Source of the DNA: Bermanella sp049115935
GTDB taxonomy: Bacteria > Pseudomonadota > Gammaproteobacteria > Pseudomonadales > Oceanobacteraceae
Reading direction: 5' to 3'
Length of the DNA: 64,000 nt
NCBI GenBank assembly: GCA_049115935.1
Contig: JAGDZK010000034.1
Span: 11,721 to 75,720 of the forward strand
A model generated the notes under the pieces. That model was not told the origin of the DNA and ran no database searches. It saw nothing but the letters and a program-made list of their open reading frames with translations. This document shows positions 1 to 9,100 of the stretch, piece by piece; within the stretch, counting starts at the first letter, position 1; the number at the start of each line of letters is the position of its first letter. Made by a program: the position numbers and the translations under genes.

Positions 1-1
1 G

Positions 2-382
2 CAAGAGCAAGAAGACGAACTAGATCAAGTGCAATTGATGACGCTGCATGCATCTAAAGGTTTAGAGTTTCCATACGTTTGGATCATGGGCTTAGAAGAA
101 GAAATTCTCCCTCACCGTAACAGTATAGAAGCAGATACGGTAGAAGAAGAGCGTCGTCTCATGTATGTGGGTATCACCCGAGCCAAGCAAAATTTAACCC
201 TTACGCTTACAGGCAAGCGTAAAAGTTATGGCGAAAGTTTTGAGCCGACTCCCAGCCGCTTTTTAGAAGAACTGCCCAAAGACGACATTCAACGAGAAGG
301 CTTTGGTGAAGACAACCCAGAGCAAAAACAAGCCCGCGGCGTGTCTGCACTGGCTGGACTTAAAAACTTAATGAACAATTAA
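2..382 (+). CDS. rep: ATP-dependent DNA helicase Rep, C-terminal part
   Basis: This is the 3' end of a superfamily-1 helicase gene that begins before the window. The frame is open from base 2. It encodes helicase motif V (TLHASKGLEF), a conserved EEERRLMYVGITRAK stretch covering motif VI, and the PSRFLEELP segment typical of the Rep/UvrD C-terminus. The tail (LAGLKNLM) matches Rep rather than UvrD or PcrA as I remember them. Rep is a 3'-5' helicase that clears proteins ahead of the replication fork. A strong hairpin terminator follows the stop codon. The GTG at base 29 is internal, not a start. Confidence 0.93.
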   Translation, partial: QEQEDELDQVQLMTLHASKGLEFPYVWIMGLEEEILPHRNSIEADTVEEERRLMYVGITRAKQNLTLTLTGKRKSYGESFEPTPSRFLEELPKDDIQREGFGEDNPEQKQARGVSALAGLKNLMNN

Positions 383-398
383 TTCATAGTTCTGACAT

Positions 399-436
399 AA
401 AAAATCAATACACTCGTAAGGTGTGTTGATTTTTTA
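399..436. terminator. Hairpin terminator after rep
   Basis: Arms 401-413 and 421-433 pair over 13 bases with one G-T wobble around a 7-base loop. A-rich and T-rich flanks would let it work in both directions. It separates rep from the lipoprotein gene downstream. Confidence 0.85.
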
Positions 437-612
437 AACGAATAAACACTACTTCAATCTAATACCAATACTTTATTCGCAGTTTTATTGCCCTATCTCA
501 TACTTCCCACAAACCCTATAGCCAATTTCCTACAAGCCAACAATTTTTTTTAGCCTTACTTAATCTACACTTGCGCCGCATTTTATTCCCACCAAAAATA
601 AAAGGACGTATT

Positions 613-2877
613 GTGATCATTAACAAACATGCTTTACAAATTAGCTTATTAGCAAGCGCCATTGCGCTGACCGGTTGTGGTAGCTCATCTTCTGGGTCTG
701 ATAATAAAGATGTCGAAGGCCCAGCTGCTGGCCGTGACGGTACGCCTTTTAGCGGATTGACTATTTCAGCAAAAGGCGGCTCATCTACCTTAGGGGAAGG
801 TGGTGCAGGTGGTAACATCGAAATTTACAAAACTAATAGCGCCACAGACCTGAATGTAGTTAAACAAGGCAACATTGATACTAGCTATGTTGTTCCTACT
901 CAGACTCCAGAGTTTGGCACAAACCCTGTCACTATCGCTGCCACTCAAACCATACTGCTTGTAGAAGATAGTGAACTACCAGCGGCTGGCACACTTTATA
1001 TGCTACCAAGCAAGTTCCGATTGTTTAAGTCAACCGGTGAAAAGTTGGTTGGTGATGATAGCCATGAAGTAACAGGGTTAACAATAAATGAAGGCAGCAC
1101 TCTGATCCTTCCAGCAAACTCTGGTTCAACCAGAACCTACCTATATTTTAATAACGATGTTCAAAATAACGGTGTTATCACCACTGAAAACGACTCTATT
1201 TCAACTCGTGTTGACTTAAACCTTACAGGGGCTGCTTATTATGGCGCGGGTGATATTATCCTTAAAGGTGATACCAGTAACTACTACCGCCAAAGTGGTG
1301 GCGACCTTACTTTAAATGCCTATACCATTATCAACTCAGGTTTAATGAATACCTCTGGTGCAAACAAAAGTAGCGAAAATAACACAGGTAATGGCGGCGG
1401 CAATGCCGGTAGCATTAGCTTAAATGGAATAGTGTTTATTGAAACAACCGGTGAATTACGTGCTAACGGTGGTCATTCAGATACAGATACTGGCACCAAC
1501 GGTGCGGATATCAACTTATCTGCAGCAGCAATTGTAAACACAGGTTTGATTAACTCAAACTCAGGCAGCGGTAACAGCCAAAATCATGACTCTAACAGCT
1601 CTGAGATTAATTTATTTGCCGCTCGTTCAATTTTAAATACTGGCAGCATCAGCAGCAAAGGCGCTGACGCGAGTGATAGCGGCAATGCAGGTAAAGGTGG
1701 CGACATTCAACTTTACTTACATGAAAACGAAGAAATTGCTTACAACCAAAGCATTATTAATACCGGTGATTTAATCGTAGACGGTGGTTCAATCACAGGT
1801 GAATCAAATGGCAGCGCGGGTAATGGCGGAAGCATCAGCATCAAGACTGCACTTCCAAACGAAAAAGCAAACGGGCCAATGGTTTTCGAGATCAGTGGTA
1901 ACCTTAGCGCAAATGGCGGTTCTTCTATTGAAGATGATTCCAACGCTGGTATTGGTGGCCAAATTGAAATTGCCAACTACGATAATCCATCTTCTTCTGC
2001 TGAAACTTTCATTCTTGGCTACAACGAAATCAATGTAAGTGGCGGTAACGGCGTTTACGCTGGTAAAGCCGGTAGTATTGATATTGAATTTGAAGACTTC
2101 CGTGACAAACGTGGTGGCGGCACTTATATGCCAACTGTTAGCGCTTCAATTTACAACAACGTTGACCTTATCGCTAACGGCGGAAGTACAAATGCTAAAG
2201 CACTTGAAGCCGGTTTAGACCCTATTTATGGCAGTGGTGCTAAAGGTGGTATCGTAAGCATTAATGCTAATAACTACTCTGCATATCTTCAGTCTGGCGC
2301 CATTAACGTGACCAACGAAGGTTTGATTAATGTTAACGGCGGCGATTCGTATAACAACAGCTCACGAGACGCAGAAGACAGTGCCCATGGTGGTGATGTG
2401 CTTTTATCTGCTGCACATAAAGTTACCGTAACCCAGCCAATCAACATGAATGGTGGCAGCGATTTACATATAGCGACTACTGGTGAAAGTGATGAACATG
2501 CAGGCTCTAACGCTGGTGCTCTAACTTTGTTTAGTCAATATGAACAAACCGTGGTTAACACTGATATTTCTGCTAATGGTGGTCAAGGTGATTTAATTGG
2601 CGGCCACGCTGGGATGGTAATGGCGAACTCTAAGTTAGCCATTGAATTAAGCGGTACCATCAGCCTTAATGGTGGTAATACCATCGCCAATGATGCAGAT
2701 AGCTTTGAAACAGAAGGTGGTAACGCCGGTTACGTTACTGCAGTAGCGGAAAGCATGGACTCTCAAGTGACGAGTGTTATTACTGCAAACGCGGGTACTG
2801 GCGATAACATGGGTGAAGAAAAAATCATTTATGTTGATGCCGATTGCTTAAGCAATAACTGTCAGCTCGATATGTGA
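613..2877 (+). CDS. Large repetitive glycine/asparagine-rich lipoprotein, probable beta-helix
   Basis: A 754-residue exported lipoprotein of unknown function. I chose the GTG start at 613 because AAAGGA lies about 6 bases upstream and it places a clean signal peptide with lipobox LTGC (Cys22) at the N-terminus. Upstream in-frame codons lack a ribosome binding site. From about residue 230 to the end, roughly ten imperfect units repeat the pattern hydrophobic-x-N-G-G, a variable 5-20 residue loop, then A-G-x-G-G-x-I-x-I. Turns rich in Gly/Asn alternating with short hydrophobic strands suggest a right-handed parallel beta-helix like filamentous haemagglutinin or polysaccharide-binding adhesins. 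A matched terminator follows. The surface or adhesive role is inference; I do not recognise a named family. Confidence 0.8.
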   Translation: MIINKHALQISLLASAIALTGCGSSSSGSDNKDVEGPAAGRDGTPFSGLTISAKGGSSTLGEGGAGGNIEIYKTNSATDLNVVKQGNIDTSYVVPTQTPEFGTNPVTIAATQTILLVEDSELPAAGTLYMLPSKFRLFKSTGEKLVGDDSHEVTGLTINEGSTLILPANSGSTRTYLYFNNDVQNNGVITTENDSISTRVDLNLTGAAYYGAGDIILKGDTSNYYRQSGGDLTLNAYTIINSGLMNTSGANKSSENNTGNGGGNAGSISLNGIVFIETTGELRANGGHSDTDTGTNGADINLSAAAIVNTGLINSNSGSGNSQNHDSNSSEINLFAARSILNTGSISSKGADASDSGNAGKGGDIQLYLHENEEIAYNQSIINTGDLIVDGGSITGESNGSAGNGGSISIKTALPNEKANGPMVFEISGNLSANGGSSIEDDSNAGIGGQIEIANYDNPSSSAETFILGYNEINVSGGNGVYAGKAGSIDIEFEDFRDKRGGGTYMPTVSASIYNNVDLIANGGSTNAKALEAGLDPIYGSGAKGGIVSINANNYSAYLQSGAINVTNEGLINVNGGDSYNNSSRDAEDSAHGGDVLLSAAHKVTVTQPINMNGGSDLHIATTGESDEHAGSNAGALTLFSQYEQTVVNTDISANGGQGDLIGGHAGMVMANSKLAIELSGTISLNGGNTIANDADSFETEGGNAGYVTAVAESMDSQVTSVITANAGTGDNMGEEKIIYVDADCLSNNCQLDM

Positions 2878-2910
2878 ACACTTTAATTTTTATTAATTAA
2901 TGTGTTACTA

Positions 2911-2945
2911 AATAAAGGGAAGGCTTGCCTTCCCTTTATTTATAT
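2911..2945 (+). terminator. Strong hairpin terminator
   Basis: Arms 2911-2924 and 2927-2940 are perfect 14-base complements with a minimal loop, followed by a T-rich run. It ends the repetitive lipoprotein transcript and shows that the TTG at 2925 cannot be a sensible start for the next gene. Confidence 0.85.
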
Positions 2946-2972
2946 TTAAGCCTTAAAAATATGGAAACAATC

Positions 2973-3662
2973 ATGCGAAGCTTGATATTACTTATAAGTT
3001 TATCTTTCTCGTTGACGGGCCAAGCTCAAAATAATGAACACTGGTTTCAATATAACGATGCAAACCAAAGCTACTATATTAATGCTAACAATGTTCATCC
3101 TGCTGCATTTTTTAAATACTTAAGTTTAAAAAGTGGCATCGAAATTAAATTTGATAAGCAAATGATTAACCCCATTAATTATTATGCTAACAATGCTAAA
3201 CAATCTCATATCATTCGTTTTTTAGAAAAAGAATTTTCAACACTGTTAACTTACAAAAAAAGCGTTGAAAAGAAACAAGATGTATTAACCAGCATTACTA
3301 TTTTACCAAAAGGGCATTTTCAATCAAACCAGATGGTTTTAGCCGTTGACCCGCTTGAAGAAGCCACTCACATAAAAGATGGCAGCATGCCAAGCAGCGC
3401 TCAACCTGTGTACTTAACTCGCATGCAACATCTAGAACAAAGGGTAAGAGAAAACCTAGAGCAACAAGCAGAACGCATTGTCATTAAACGTGAGAAGCGT
3501 TTAAAACGATTAAGTGAAAACAAGCGTGAAAAAGAACAAAAGAGACAGGAATTACTGGCTGAGCTAGCGGAACTAAGGAATACTGACCCTAAACTTTACG
3601 CCGCACAAAAGTCTATATATTTTCCAGAATATTCGAATCAAGAGCTGACGAACAACCCTTGA
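2973..3662 (+). CDS. Small periplasmic protein with STN-like domain and coiled coil
   Basis: A 229-residue exported protein of unknown function. I chose ATG 2973 because it starts directly with a signal peptide (MRSLILLISLSFSLTGQAQ) and has a GGAA six bases upstream. Upstream in-frame starts lie in or next to the terminator hairpin. Residues about 25-90 (FFKYLSLKSGIEIKFD...) resemble the short STN domain found in secretins and TonB receptors. The last 80 residues are strongly charged (Arg, Lys, Glu, Gln) and would form a coiled coil. Weak A/T-rich coding and position after the lipoprotein suggest a companion of that gene, but the terminator between them argues for separate transcription. Confidence 0.7.
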   Translation: MRSLILLISLSFSLTGQAQNNEHWFQYNDANQSYYINANNVHPAAFFKYLSLKSGIEIKFDKQMINPINYYANNAKQSHIIRFLEKEFSTLLTYKKSVEKKQDVLTSITILPKGHFQSNQMVLAVDPLEEATHIKDGSMPSSAQPVYLTRMQHLEQRVRENLEQQAERIVIKREKRLKRLSENKREKEQKRQELLAELAELRNTDPKLYAAQKSIYFPEYSNQELTNNP

Positions 3663-3675
3663 TTCATCATAAGTA

Positions 3676-5007
3676 TTAAGGCTTAGCTTTTAAAATATCC
3701 GCCACATAAGCTGAGCCATGTACTGAAAAATCACTCAATAACCCGCTGATTGTTGCAGTAAGCTTGTTATAACCATCATCTCCTGCATTTTCATGCACCG
3801 TTTTCTCCAATGTATCCAACACACCTAGCTCTGAATATTCAACATTGGCATCTTGAACATACTCATACGGGAAACTTGCAATCAAAACCTCACCGACCTC
3901 ATCCGCTTTATCAAGTGAGGCTTGAGCGAATTTATTAATCACATCCGTCTCAGCATAAACTGACACTGGCTGTTTGACAGTAAGAGCCTTAATGGCCGGA
4001 TGCTGAAAGTTATGCTCTTCATAAGCTCTTGTCATGATCACACTTTGAAAATCTTCAAGTACCGTATGACGATTACTGACTAGCTGCACCGCTTCTTTTT
4101 GCGATTCAGGGAACCCCAACATGCTTAATAGCCCCACCCAAATGGTGCTCAAAGTACTGTTACCCGGTACAGGTGTCACATGGTAAGGGTTGGAGAAATC
4201 ACCGATATAATGCAAACCCCAACCCATAAAGCGATAACCCCAATAATCATGACCATTAGCAAACGCTAACTCAGCTAATCGCTTATATTGATGAATACGC
4301 ATCTGTGGATAAGTCTCTTTTAAGAATCCGCCTAGGGCATACAAAATAGATGACTCATGATAGAACCCCATGTGAAAAGGGGCTTGAGTCCCGTACTCCA
4401 AATTAGGGTTACCAAAGGGTTGTTTGCCAAACCCGTATATCTGCCCGTGAGGTGAACCACTATCGGTGAACAAACCAATATCGTGACCATGATCCGGCTC
4501 GTCGTTAGCGCTCACTACCACATCTATCGCGGATACAAGCTCCCCAGAAGTGAGTGCTTGCAAGGGTAAGTGATTTAAGTGCCCATGGTCTTTGAAAACG
4601 CTAATGTCCGCTGGCGCCATTACAGAGCCCTTTAACGCACTACCAGGCATCCCCTGCAAATACAGGGCAAATTTTGCATTTGGATTGACCCTGATAGCGT
4701 TAACAAACCGAACAACTATATCTTGAGGGTTACCTGTCGCCTTAAACGCCAGCGCTTCAGGGCGAGGGTTGTAATGCCATAGGTTTTGCGCCATCCATGC
4801 CTCATCACGCTCAAGTAACTCAGCCACGGCTGCTTCATTAGCCATTAGAAACTCAGATAACGCTTCTACTTTGACCGGACTTTGAGTAGCCACCTGAGGC
4901 ATAGATTGAATGAGCTCATGACTCACCAAGGTATGATTACTCCAAGCCCACAAATTGGCTGAGCAACACAAGGCTAGTGGGGCGAAACATCGGAATATAG
5001 CGTTCAT
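3676..5007 (-). CDS. Secreted S1/P1-nuclease / zinc phospholipase C-fold protein
   Basis: A 443-residue exported protein. The ATG at 5007 begins the signal peptide (cleavage after LWA, residue 21) with AGAGG about nine bases upstream. Longer readings would include untranslated leader. The predicted mature protein begins with Trp (W-S-N-H), as do zinc phospholipase C and P1 nuclease, whose N-terminal Trp helps bind zinc. The segment LHYIGDFSNPYH has the H-x3-D-x5-H zinc pattern of that superfamily. Further His/Asp clusters (DEPDHGHD) could supply other ligands. The substrate, phospholipid or nucleic acid, cannot be told from sequence. It lies just downstream of a cytochrome c5 gene but is separated from it by a terminator. 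Confidence 0.7.
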   Translation of the reverse strand: MNAIFRCFAPLALCCSANLWAWSNHTLVSHELIQSMPQVATQSPVKVEALSEFLMANEAAVAELLERDEAWMAQNLWHYNPRPEALAFKATGNPQDIVVRFVNAIRVNPNAKFALYLQGMPGSALKGSVMAPADISVFKDHGHLNHLPLQALTSGELVSAIDVVVSANDEPDHGHDIGLFTDSGSPHGQIYGFGKQPFGNPNLEYGTQAPFHMGFYHESSILYALGGFLKETYPQMRIHQYKRLAELAFANGHDYWGYRFMGWGLHYIGDFSNPYHVTPVPGNSTLSTIWVGLLSMLGFPESQKEAVQLVSNRHTVLEDFQSVIMTRAYEEHNFQHPAIKALTVKQPVSVYAETDVINKFAQASLDKADEVGEVLIASFPYEYVQDANVEYSELGVLDTLEKTVHENAGDDGYNKLTATISGLLSDFSVHGSAYVADILKAKP

Positions 5008-5107
5008 TAAATACAACCTCTTTTTATTGTGCCTACCATACAAACAGGTACACACGTATGACAAGGTCTTAATCGGAAAGGCTTGAGGGAAATTAGGACA
5101 AACAGAC

Positions 5108-5137
5108 ATAAAAAAACCCGCCGAAGCGGGTCTTTTA
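5108..5137 (-). terminator. Terminator of the cytochrome c5 gene
   Basis: Stem ACCCGC/GCGGGT (5116-5121 with 5126-5131) with a CGAA loop. On the minus strand it is followed by a run of T, just after the c5 stop codon. Confidence 0.85.
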
Positions 5138-5151
5138 TACACAAGAGCGGT

Positions 5152-5556
5152 TTAATTACTCATGTGCTTAATAGCATTACCAATTTCTTTATCAGAACAG
5201 TCGCCACAAGTACCTTTAGGTGGCATCAAATTTAAACCGTTGATCGCATTTGCCAAGGTTTTATTAAAACCTTTGGCTAAACGGTCTTTCCAAGCACCTT
5301 TATCACCTAGTTTAGGTGCGCCCATTGCGCCCGTACCATGGCAAGCTGCACAATAAGTGTTGTATACATCTGCACCAGAGCGAGGGCCACTAGAAGCCGC
5401 TGCCGCTTTACCTGCTGCTGCACATTCAGTGCCTTCAACACACACCGCACCCACTGGTGCAATACGTTGTTCGATTGAATCAGTCGCCTTTGCATTTGCA
5501 ACAGAAACCATAGCACTCAGTGCTAATACCATCATGGAAGTCATTAACTTAGTCAC
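5152..5556 (-). CDS. Cytochrome c5 family protein
   Basis: A monohaem periplasmic c-type cytochrome of about 134 residues, larger than typical c5. It has a signal peptide (…SAMVSVANA), a linker with an extra Cys pair and Ala-rich stretch, the haem site CAACH, the sixth-ligand Met in LMPPKG, and the CGDC pair characteristic of c5. It likely shuttles electrons to a terminal oxidase. Start choice: GAGAGAGG directly abuts an ATG at 5562, too close to serve it, but is well spaced (6 bases) for the GTG at 5556. The ATG at 5562 is the alternative. Confidence 0.87.
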   Translation of the reverse strand: MTKLMTSMMVLALSAMVSVANAKATDSIEQRIAPVGAVCVEGTECAAAGKAAAASSGPRSGADVYNTYCAACHGTGAMGAPKLGDKGAWKDRLAKGFNKTLANAINGLNLMPPKGTCGDCSDKEIGNAIKHMSN

Positions 5557-5770
5557 GGTCATCCTCTCTCTAGGCGCCAATTATTAAAATTTGCTGGATT
5601 ATACTCACAAATGAGGCCGGATAAAAAACCAAAGTGCATGATTTTGTAAAAAATCAACGACTTGCATAGACTCAGATCATGTGAATTCGTATGATAGCGC
5701 CCCTTGTTACCCTCTAACTCTAGCCTTAATTGCTATTTTTGCATAAATTTTAGAGTCGAGTGATCGCAAA

Positions 5771-5847
5771 CCGCCCTTAGCTCAGCTGGATAGAGCGGCG
5801 CCCTCCGGAGGCGCAGGCCGGAGGTTCGAATCCTCTAGGGCGGGCCA
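5771..5847 (+). tRNA. tRNA-Arg (anticodon CCG)
   Basis: Complete 77-base cloverleaf. Acceptor stem CCGCCCT/AGGGCGG, D arm GCTC…GAGC, anticodon arm GCGCC-CTCCGGA-GGCGC giving anticodon CCG, T arm GGAGG-TTCGAAT-CCTCT, discriminator G and encoded CCA. Its 3' end is duplicated at 25533-25560, marking it as an integration site. Confidence 0.97.
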
Positions 5848-5849
5848 TT
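5822..5849 (+). other. Left attachment-site repeat in the tRNA-Arg 3' end
   Basis: The 28 bases covering the T-arm, acceptor 3' strand, CCA and two following bases recur at 25533-25560 with one mismatch. This is the standard scar of tyrosine-recombinase integration at a tRNA 3' end and gives the left boundary of the island. Confidence 0.8.
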
Positions 5850-5987
5850 TTCCCTTTTTTGATCTCTACCCTATACGTCCAAAAAGCAGTGATTTTGGCT
5901 TTGTGCCCAAATTGGGCCCAAAGGTTTTTAAACGCCTACCCCACAAGAACGAGAATGCCCCCTACAAAACCCAAAACAGCAATTAAT

Positions 5988-6184
5988 TGTAGTGGTCAAC
6001 TAAATCTGGTCACAAGTTAAGAGGCAAGTTTACTGAATAGCCTTGGTCAAGCACTAACTGCGCGGCTGCTACTTTAAATTCTGGGTTAAAGCGTGGTCTG
6101 GTTTGTTTGGCCATAATGTCACCGTATATGCGAGGGCATTTTAGCACCTCTTACTTACGTGACCGAAATCACTGTACAACTACA
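5988..6184 (-). mobile_element. Remnant of an IS3-family insertion sequence
   Basis: About 197 bases bounded by imperfect 26-base inverted repeats (5988-6013 and 6159-6184; 18 of 26 positions agree, both ending TGTAGT at the outer edge and GGTCAC at the inner). Inside is a 34-codon minus-strand frame homologous to the start of IS3-type OrfA. Almost all of the transposase has been deleted so that the orfA start runs straight into the far end of the element. No clear target duplication is visible. The element sits between the tRNA and the end of the CapB-like gene. Confidence 0.65.
6010..6114 (-). pseudogene. IS3-family transposase OrfA, N-terminal fragment
   Basis: The frame begins MAKQTRPRFNPEFKVAAAQL, the usual opening of IS3-group OrfA helix-turn-helix proteins (R-x-x-x-PEFK-x-x-A). 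It ends after 34 residues at the element's terminal repeat. No catalytic DDE part remains, so it cannot transpose by itself. Confidence 0.65.
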
Positions 6185-6191
6185 CGCCTAA

Positions 6192-9100
6192 TTAGATGAA
6201 ATTATTACCTAATTTTCCCTTCATCCTTTTACTTAGCCAGCCTCCTTTTTGCTCTTGGTTAATTTTTTGTAACTCAACCGAGGCTCGTTCAAGGCTAATA
6301 CGCTGTTCTGCTATATCCTGGTAGATTTGTTCTGCTCGCCTTCTGCGTTTAACCGACATCCCCGCATCTAAAAAGGATTCAAGTCCATCAATTAATTTAT
6401 CCAACCATCTGCTTTTTCTTTGAACTCTAAAATTCTCGTTAATTTTTATTATTTGCTGTTTCGCATGACTTTCTATTGCATTTAATTCAGCCTGAAATAT
6501 TTCAGTTTGAGCCACCTTTTTTTCGCGAACGGATTGGCAAGTCGATACCACTAATTCATGATCAAGCAATCCAAAATCACTGAGACCTGATAATGCTTTA
6601 GCGGCATTTTGTGCAAGAATCGTATTGCTTCCATTAAGTTTCTGACAAAGTTCATGTGTTTTCTGCCAGCCTTGCCAGCGGTAAACAAAATCTAGACCCG
6701 TACCTTTAATATTTTGCAACCCTATCATTTTATTACATAGCCCAATTGGCGTGTTATTCATCATTAATTGAATTAAAGCATTGCCAGAAATATGCTCATC
6801 ATCAACAATTACAAACCGTTGATTAAACCAACTACATAATTGTTCCCGTAGAGCATCCACATCCAATTCTGGGCTCGTAATCATCTTTCTCCAAGAGAGA
6901 AAAGCCTCTAGCTCTGTCTCTGCTCGGTCACGAAAATTAAGCAAGCTCAATTGCACATCTTCATTTAATTTAGCCAGAAGATGCTTAAATTGATCTCTTG
7001 ACTTCCATTTCTGAGATATTTCGATCGCATCTTTATAGGTTAAACCTTCAAGCATAGACTGGATGCGGGTTTGTATTAATGATTCATCCATTACTATGCG
7101 TAAGTACTGACAAATAGAGAGAAATTTTTGTAGTAACTTATCTTGTTCCATTTTATTACTTGGATAAAACGGTAAGCGATCCATACGAATCTGCCATTGA
7201 GCCTCAATATACTTCACCAAACCACTGACATTTGAGCCAATTAAAAAATGCATGTCTGCACTTAAATCATTTGCCAGCATTTTAGCAAACACTTGAGACC
7301 GAGAAATACGATCAGCCCTATTGTTCACAACTGTTGTTAGCCATGTTTGAGGGGCTTTACTGGGTGTAACTGAATTCAATTCTAATCTTTGCCAATTATT
7401 AAGTGCCGCTAAACTTTCATTCGCAGACATACCGTTAATAAAAATAAATCTTCTATTTTGTAATTTGCACTCAGGGTATACTTTTAACACACCCAAATCA
7501 GGAATCACTTTATCAGCCATTGACTTTAACGCTATATCTTCAGGTATCCCTAATATTTCAGCCATTTTTGTAACCAACGCAATATTGGTTGGATGCTCTT
7601 CATATGGAAAACGAGAAAGAATATCAGGTGCTAAAAAGTATCCATCCTGCCAGTTTACGTGATAGCAATGACTTTTATTTTCACGAGCAGCAATTTCTAA
7701 TAATGGGCTCATTGTGTCTTCGCTTGTAATTAATGTTGCATTTTTTGGTACAAATCTCATCATAACTTTGGGAATATCAATACCAGAAGGTCCTTGAATA
7801 TCCTCATGATCTGGATAACAGTTTGTTATCGTTGATAGGTCGTCACGCATCCATTGCTGCTGTAAGATATTAATGTATCTAGGCGTTAAGCCCATACACT
7901 CCCATAAAAGCATATTTACCTTTAGTTTAGCCGCCAAGCGAGTGAGGTGAAGCTGCTCCCAAATACTGGCTTTATCATATGGACGAAATAAAAAGAGCTC
8001 CTTTAATGGCCTATTTAACGGAGCGTAAAGAAATTGTGCTTCGCAGCCCGTGGACTTAGAGATCAAAGAAATACCATAGGAATTGAATAAGGCAGCCTTT
8101 AGTCTTTCTGTTCCTGATTTACCGCGAGTCCCCCAACCTCCCATAACAAAAGGTATCGATTTCCTTGCTTTTCTAAATTCTTGGTTAATCCAAAAATGAT
8201 GACCGAAAAATATTGTGGCTGCTGCGATTAAAAATATCGTCAATTGTTCTAATGTATTTTGATAAACAGAATAAAAATAGTTTTGTAATTCACGATAGAG
8301 TTCAGACAATGAAAAAAATGGGAAAATTGCAGGAAAAAAACGAGAAACTCGAGAGTCAACTGGCAACGGATTATTCGCTTCTTCGTATGCTGTTAATTTA
8401 AACGTAAAACCAAGTTCCTTAAATGATTGAAGGTATTTGGTTGCAGGTTCATCATCTTGCTCAATCCAATTTCTTAAATCAGAAAATCGCTTGAAATGAA
8501 AGCTAATATAAAGCTTAACCCATATACGTTTAAATATATTCTTAGGTGGATGGATTTCTGTTACACCCTCACTAGTGTATAGTTTCACAGGTTTAGTTGG
8601 CCAACCTTGATCTAAACTCGATAAAACTTGATCGACTAACGGAAGATAAGGACGCCAGCCTTGCTCTTTTTGATTGAGCACCGGCTCACCAGGAACTTGG
8701 GTTTCGTTCGATTCAGCTAATTTTTGTGGCGGTACTTGTAAATGACCATGAAAAAGGCGGCCAACGGTGTGGTTGTGATTTTGTCGCTTATTTGATGATG
8801 GCGTTCGCCATTCATGAAAAAAACGCCACAATCGAAATCCTTGGTTATAGCCACCACGAGCAATTAATTTTTTATTTTTCTTACTTATATCAAGTCCTAT
8901 TCCATATTGATTCATTGTAGACAAATGTCGTCCTAATTCATTTTCTGATAAATCTGGACAATCTACTTTTTTTACTTTCTCAAATGGCAATGTACTTAAT
9001 GATTGTAGATTTTCAATATTATGCATACGATTCTGATAATGCCACAATTGTTCACGTGCAATTGCAGCCCAGCGACGTACTTTAGTTTCATTGTGTGTTG

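Noticed and set aside
571..612. Longer N-terminus of the repetitive lipoprotein starting at TTG 571
   Set aside because: No ribosome site there, and the extension would bury the signal peptide. GTG 613 has AAAGGA at good spacing and gives a clean lipobox.
5008..5142. Upstream extension of the S1/P1-PLC-like protein
   Set aside because: It would run through the cytochrome c5 terminator hairpin and precede a complete signal peptide.
5900..5930. GGGCCCA-type palindrome between the tRNA and the IS remnant as a possible integrase or recombination site
   Set aside because: Short palindrome with no matching copy seen at the right island edge and no integrase fragment nearby.
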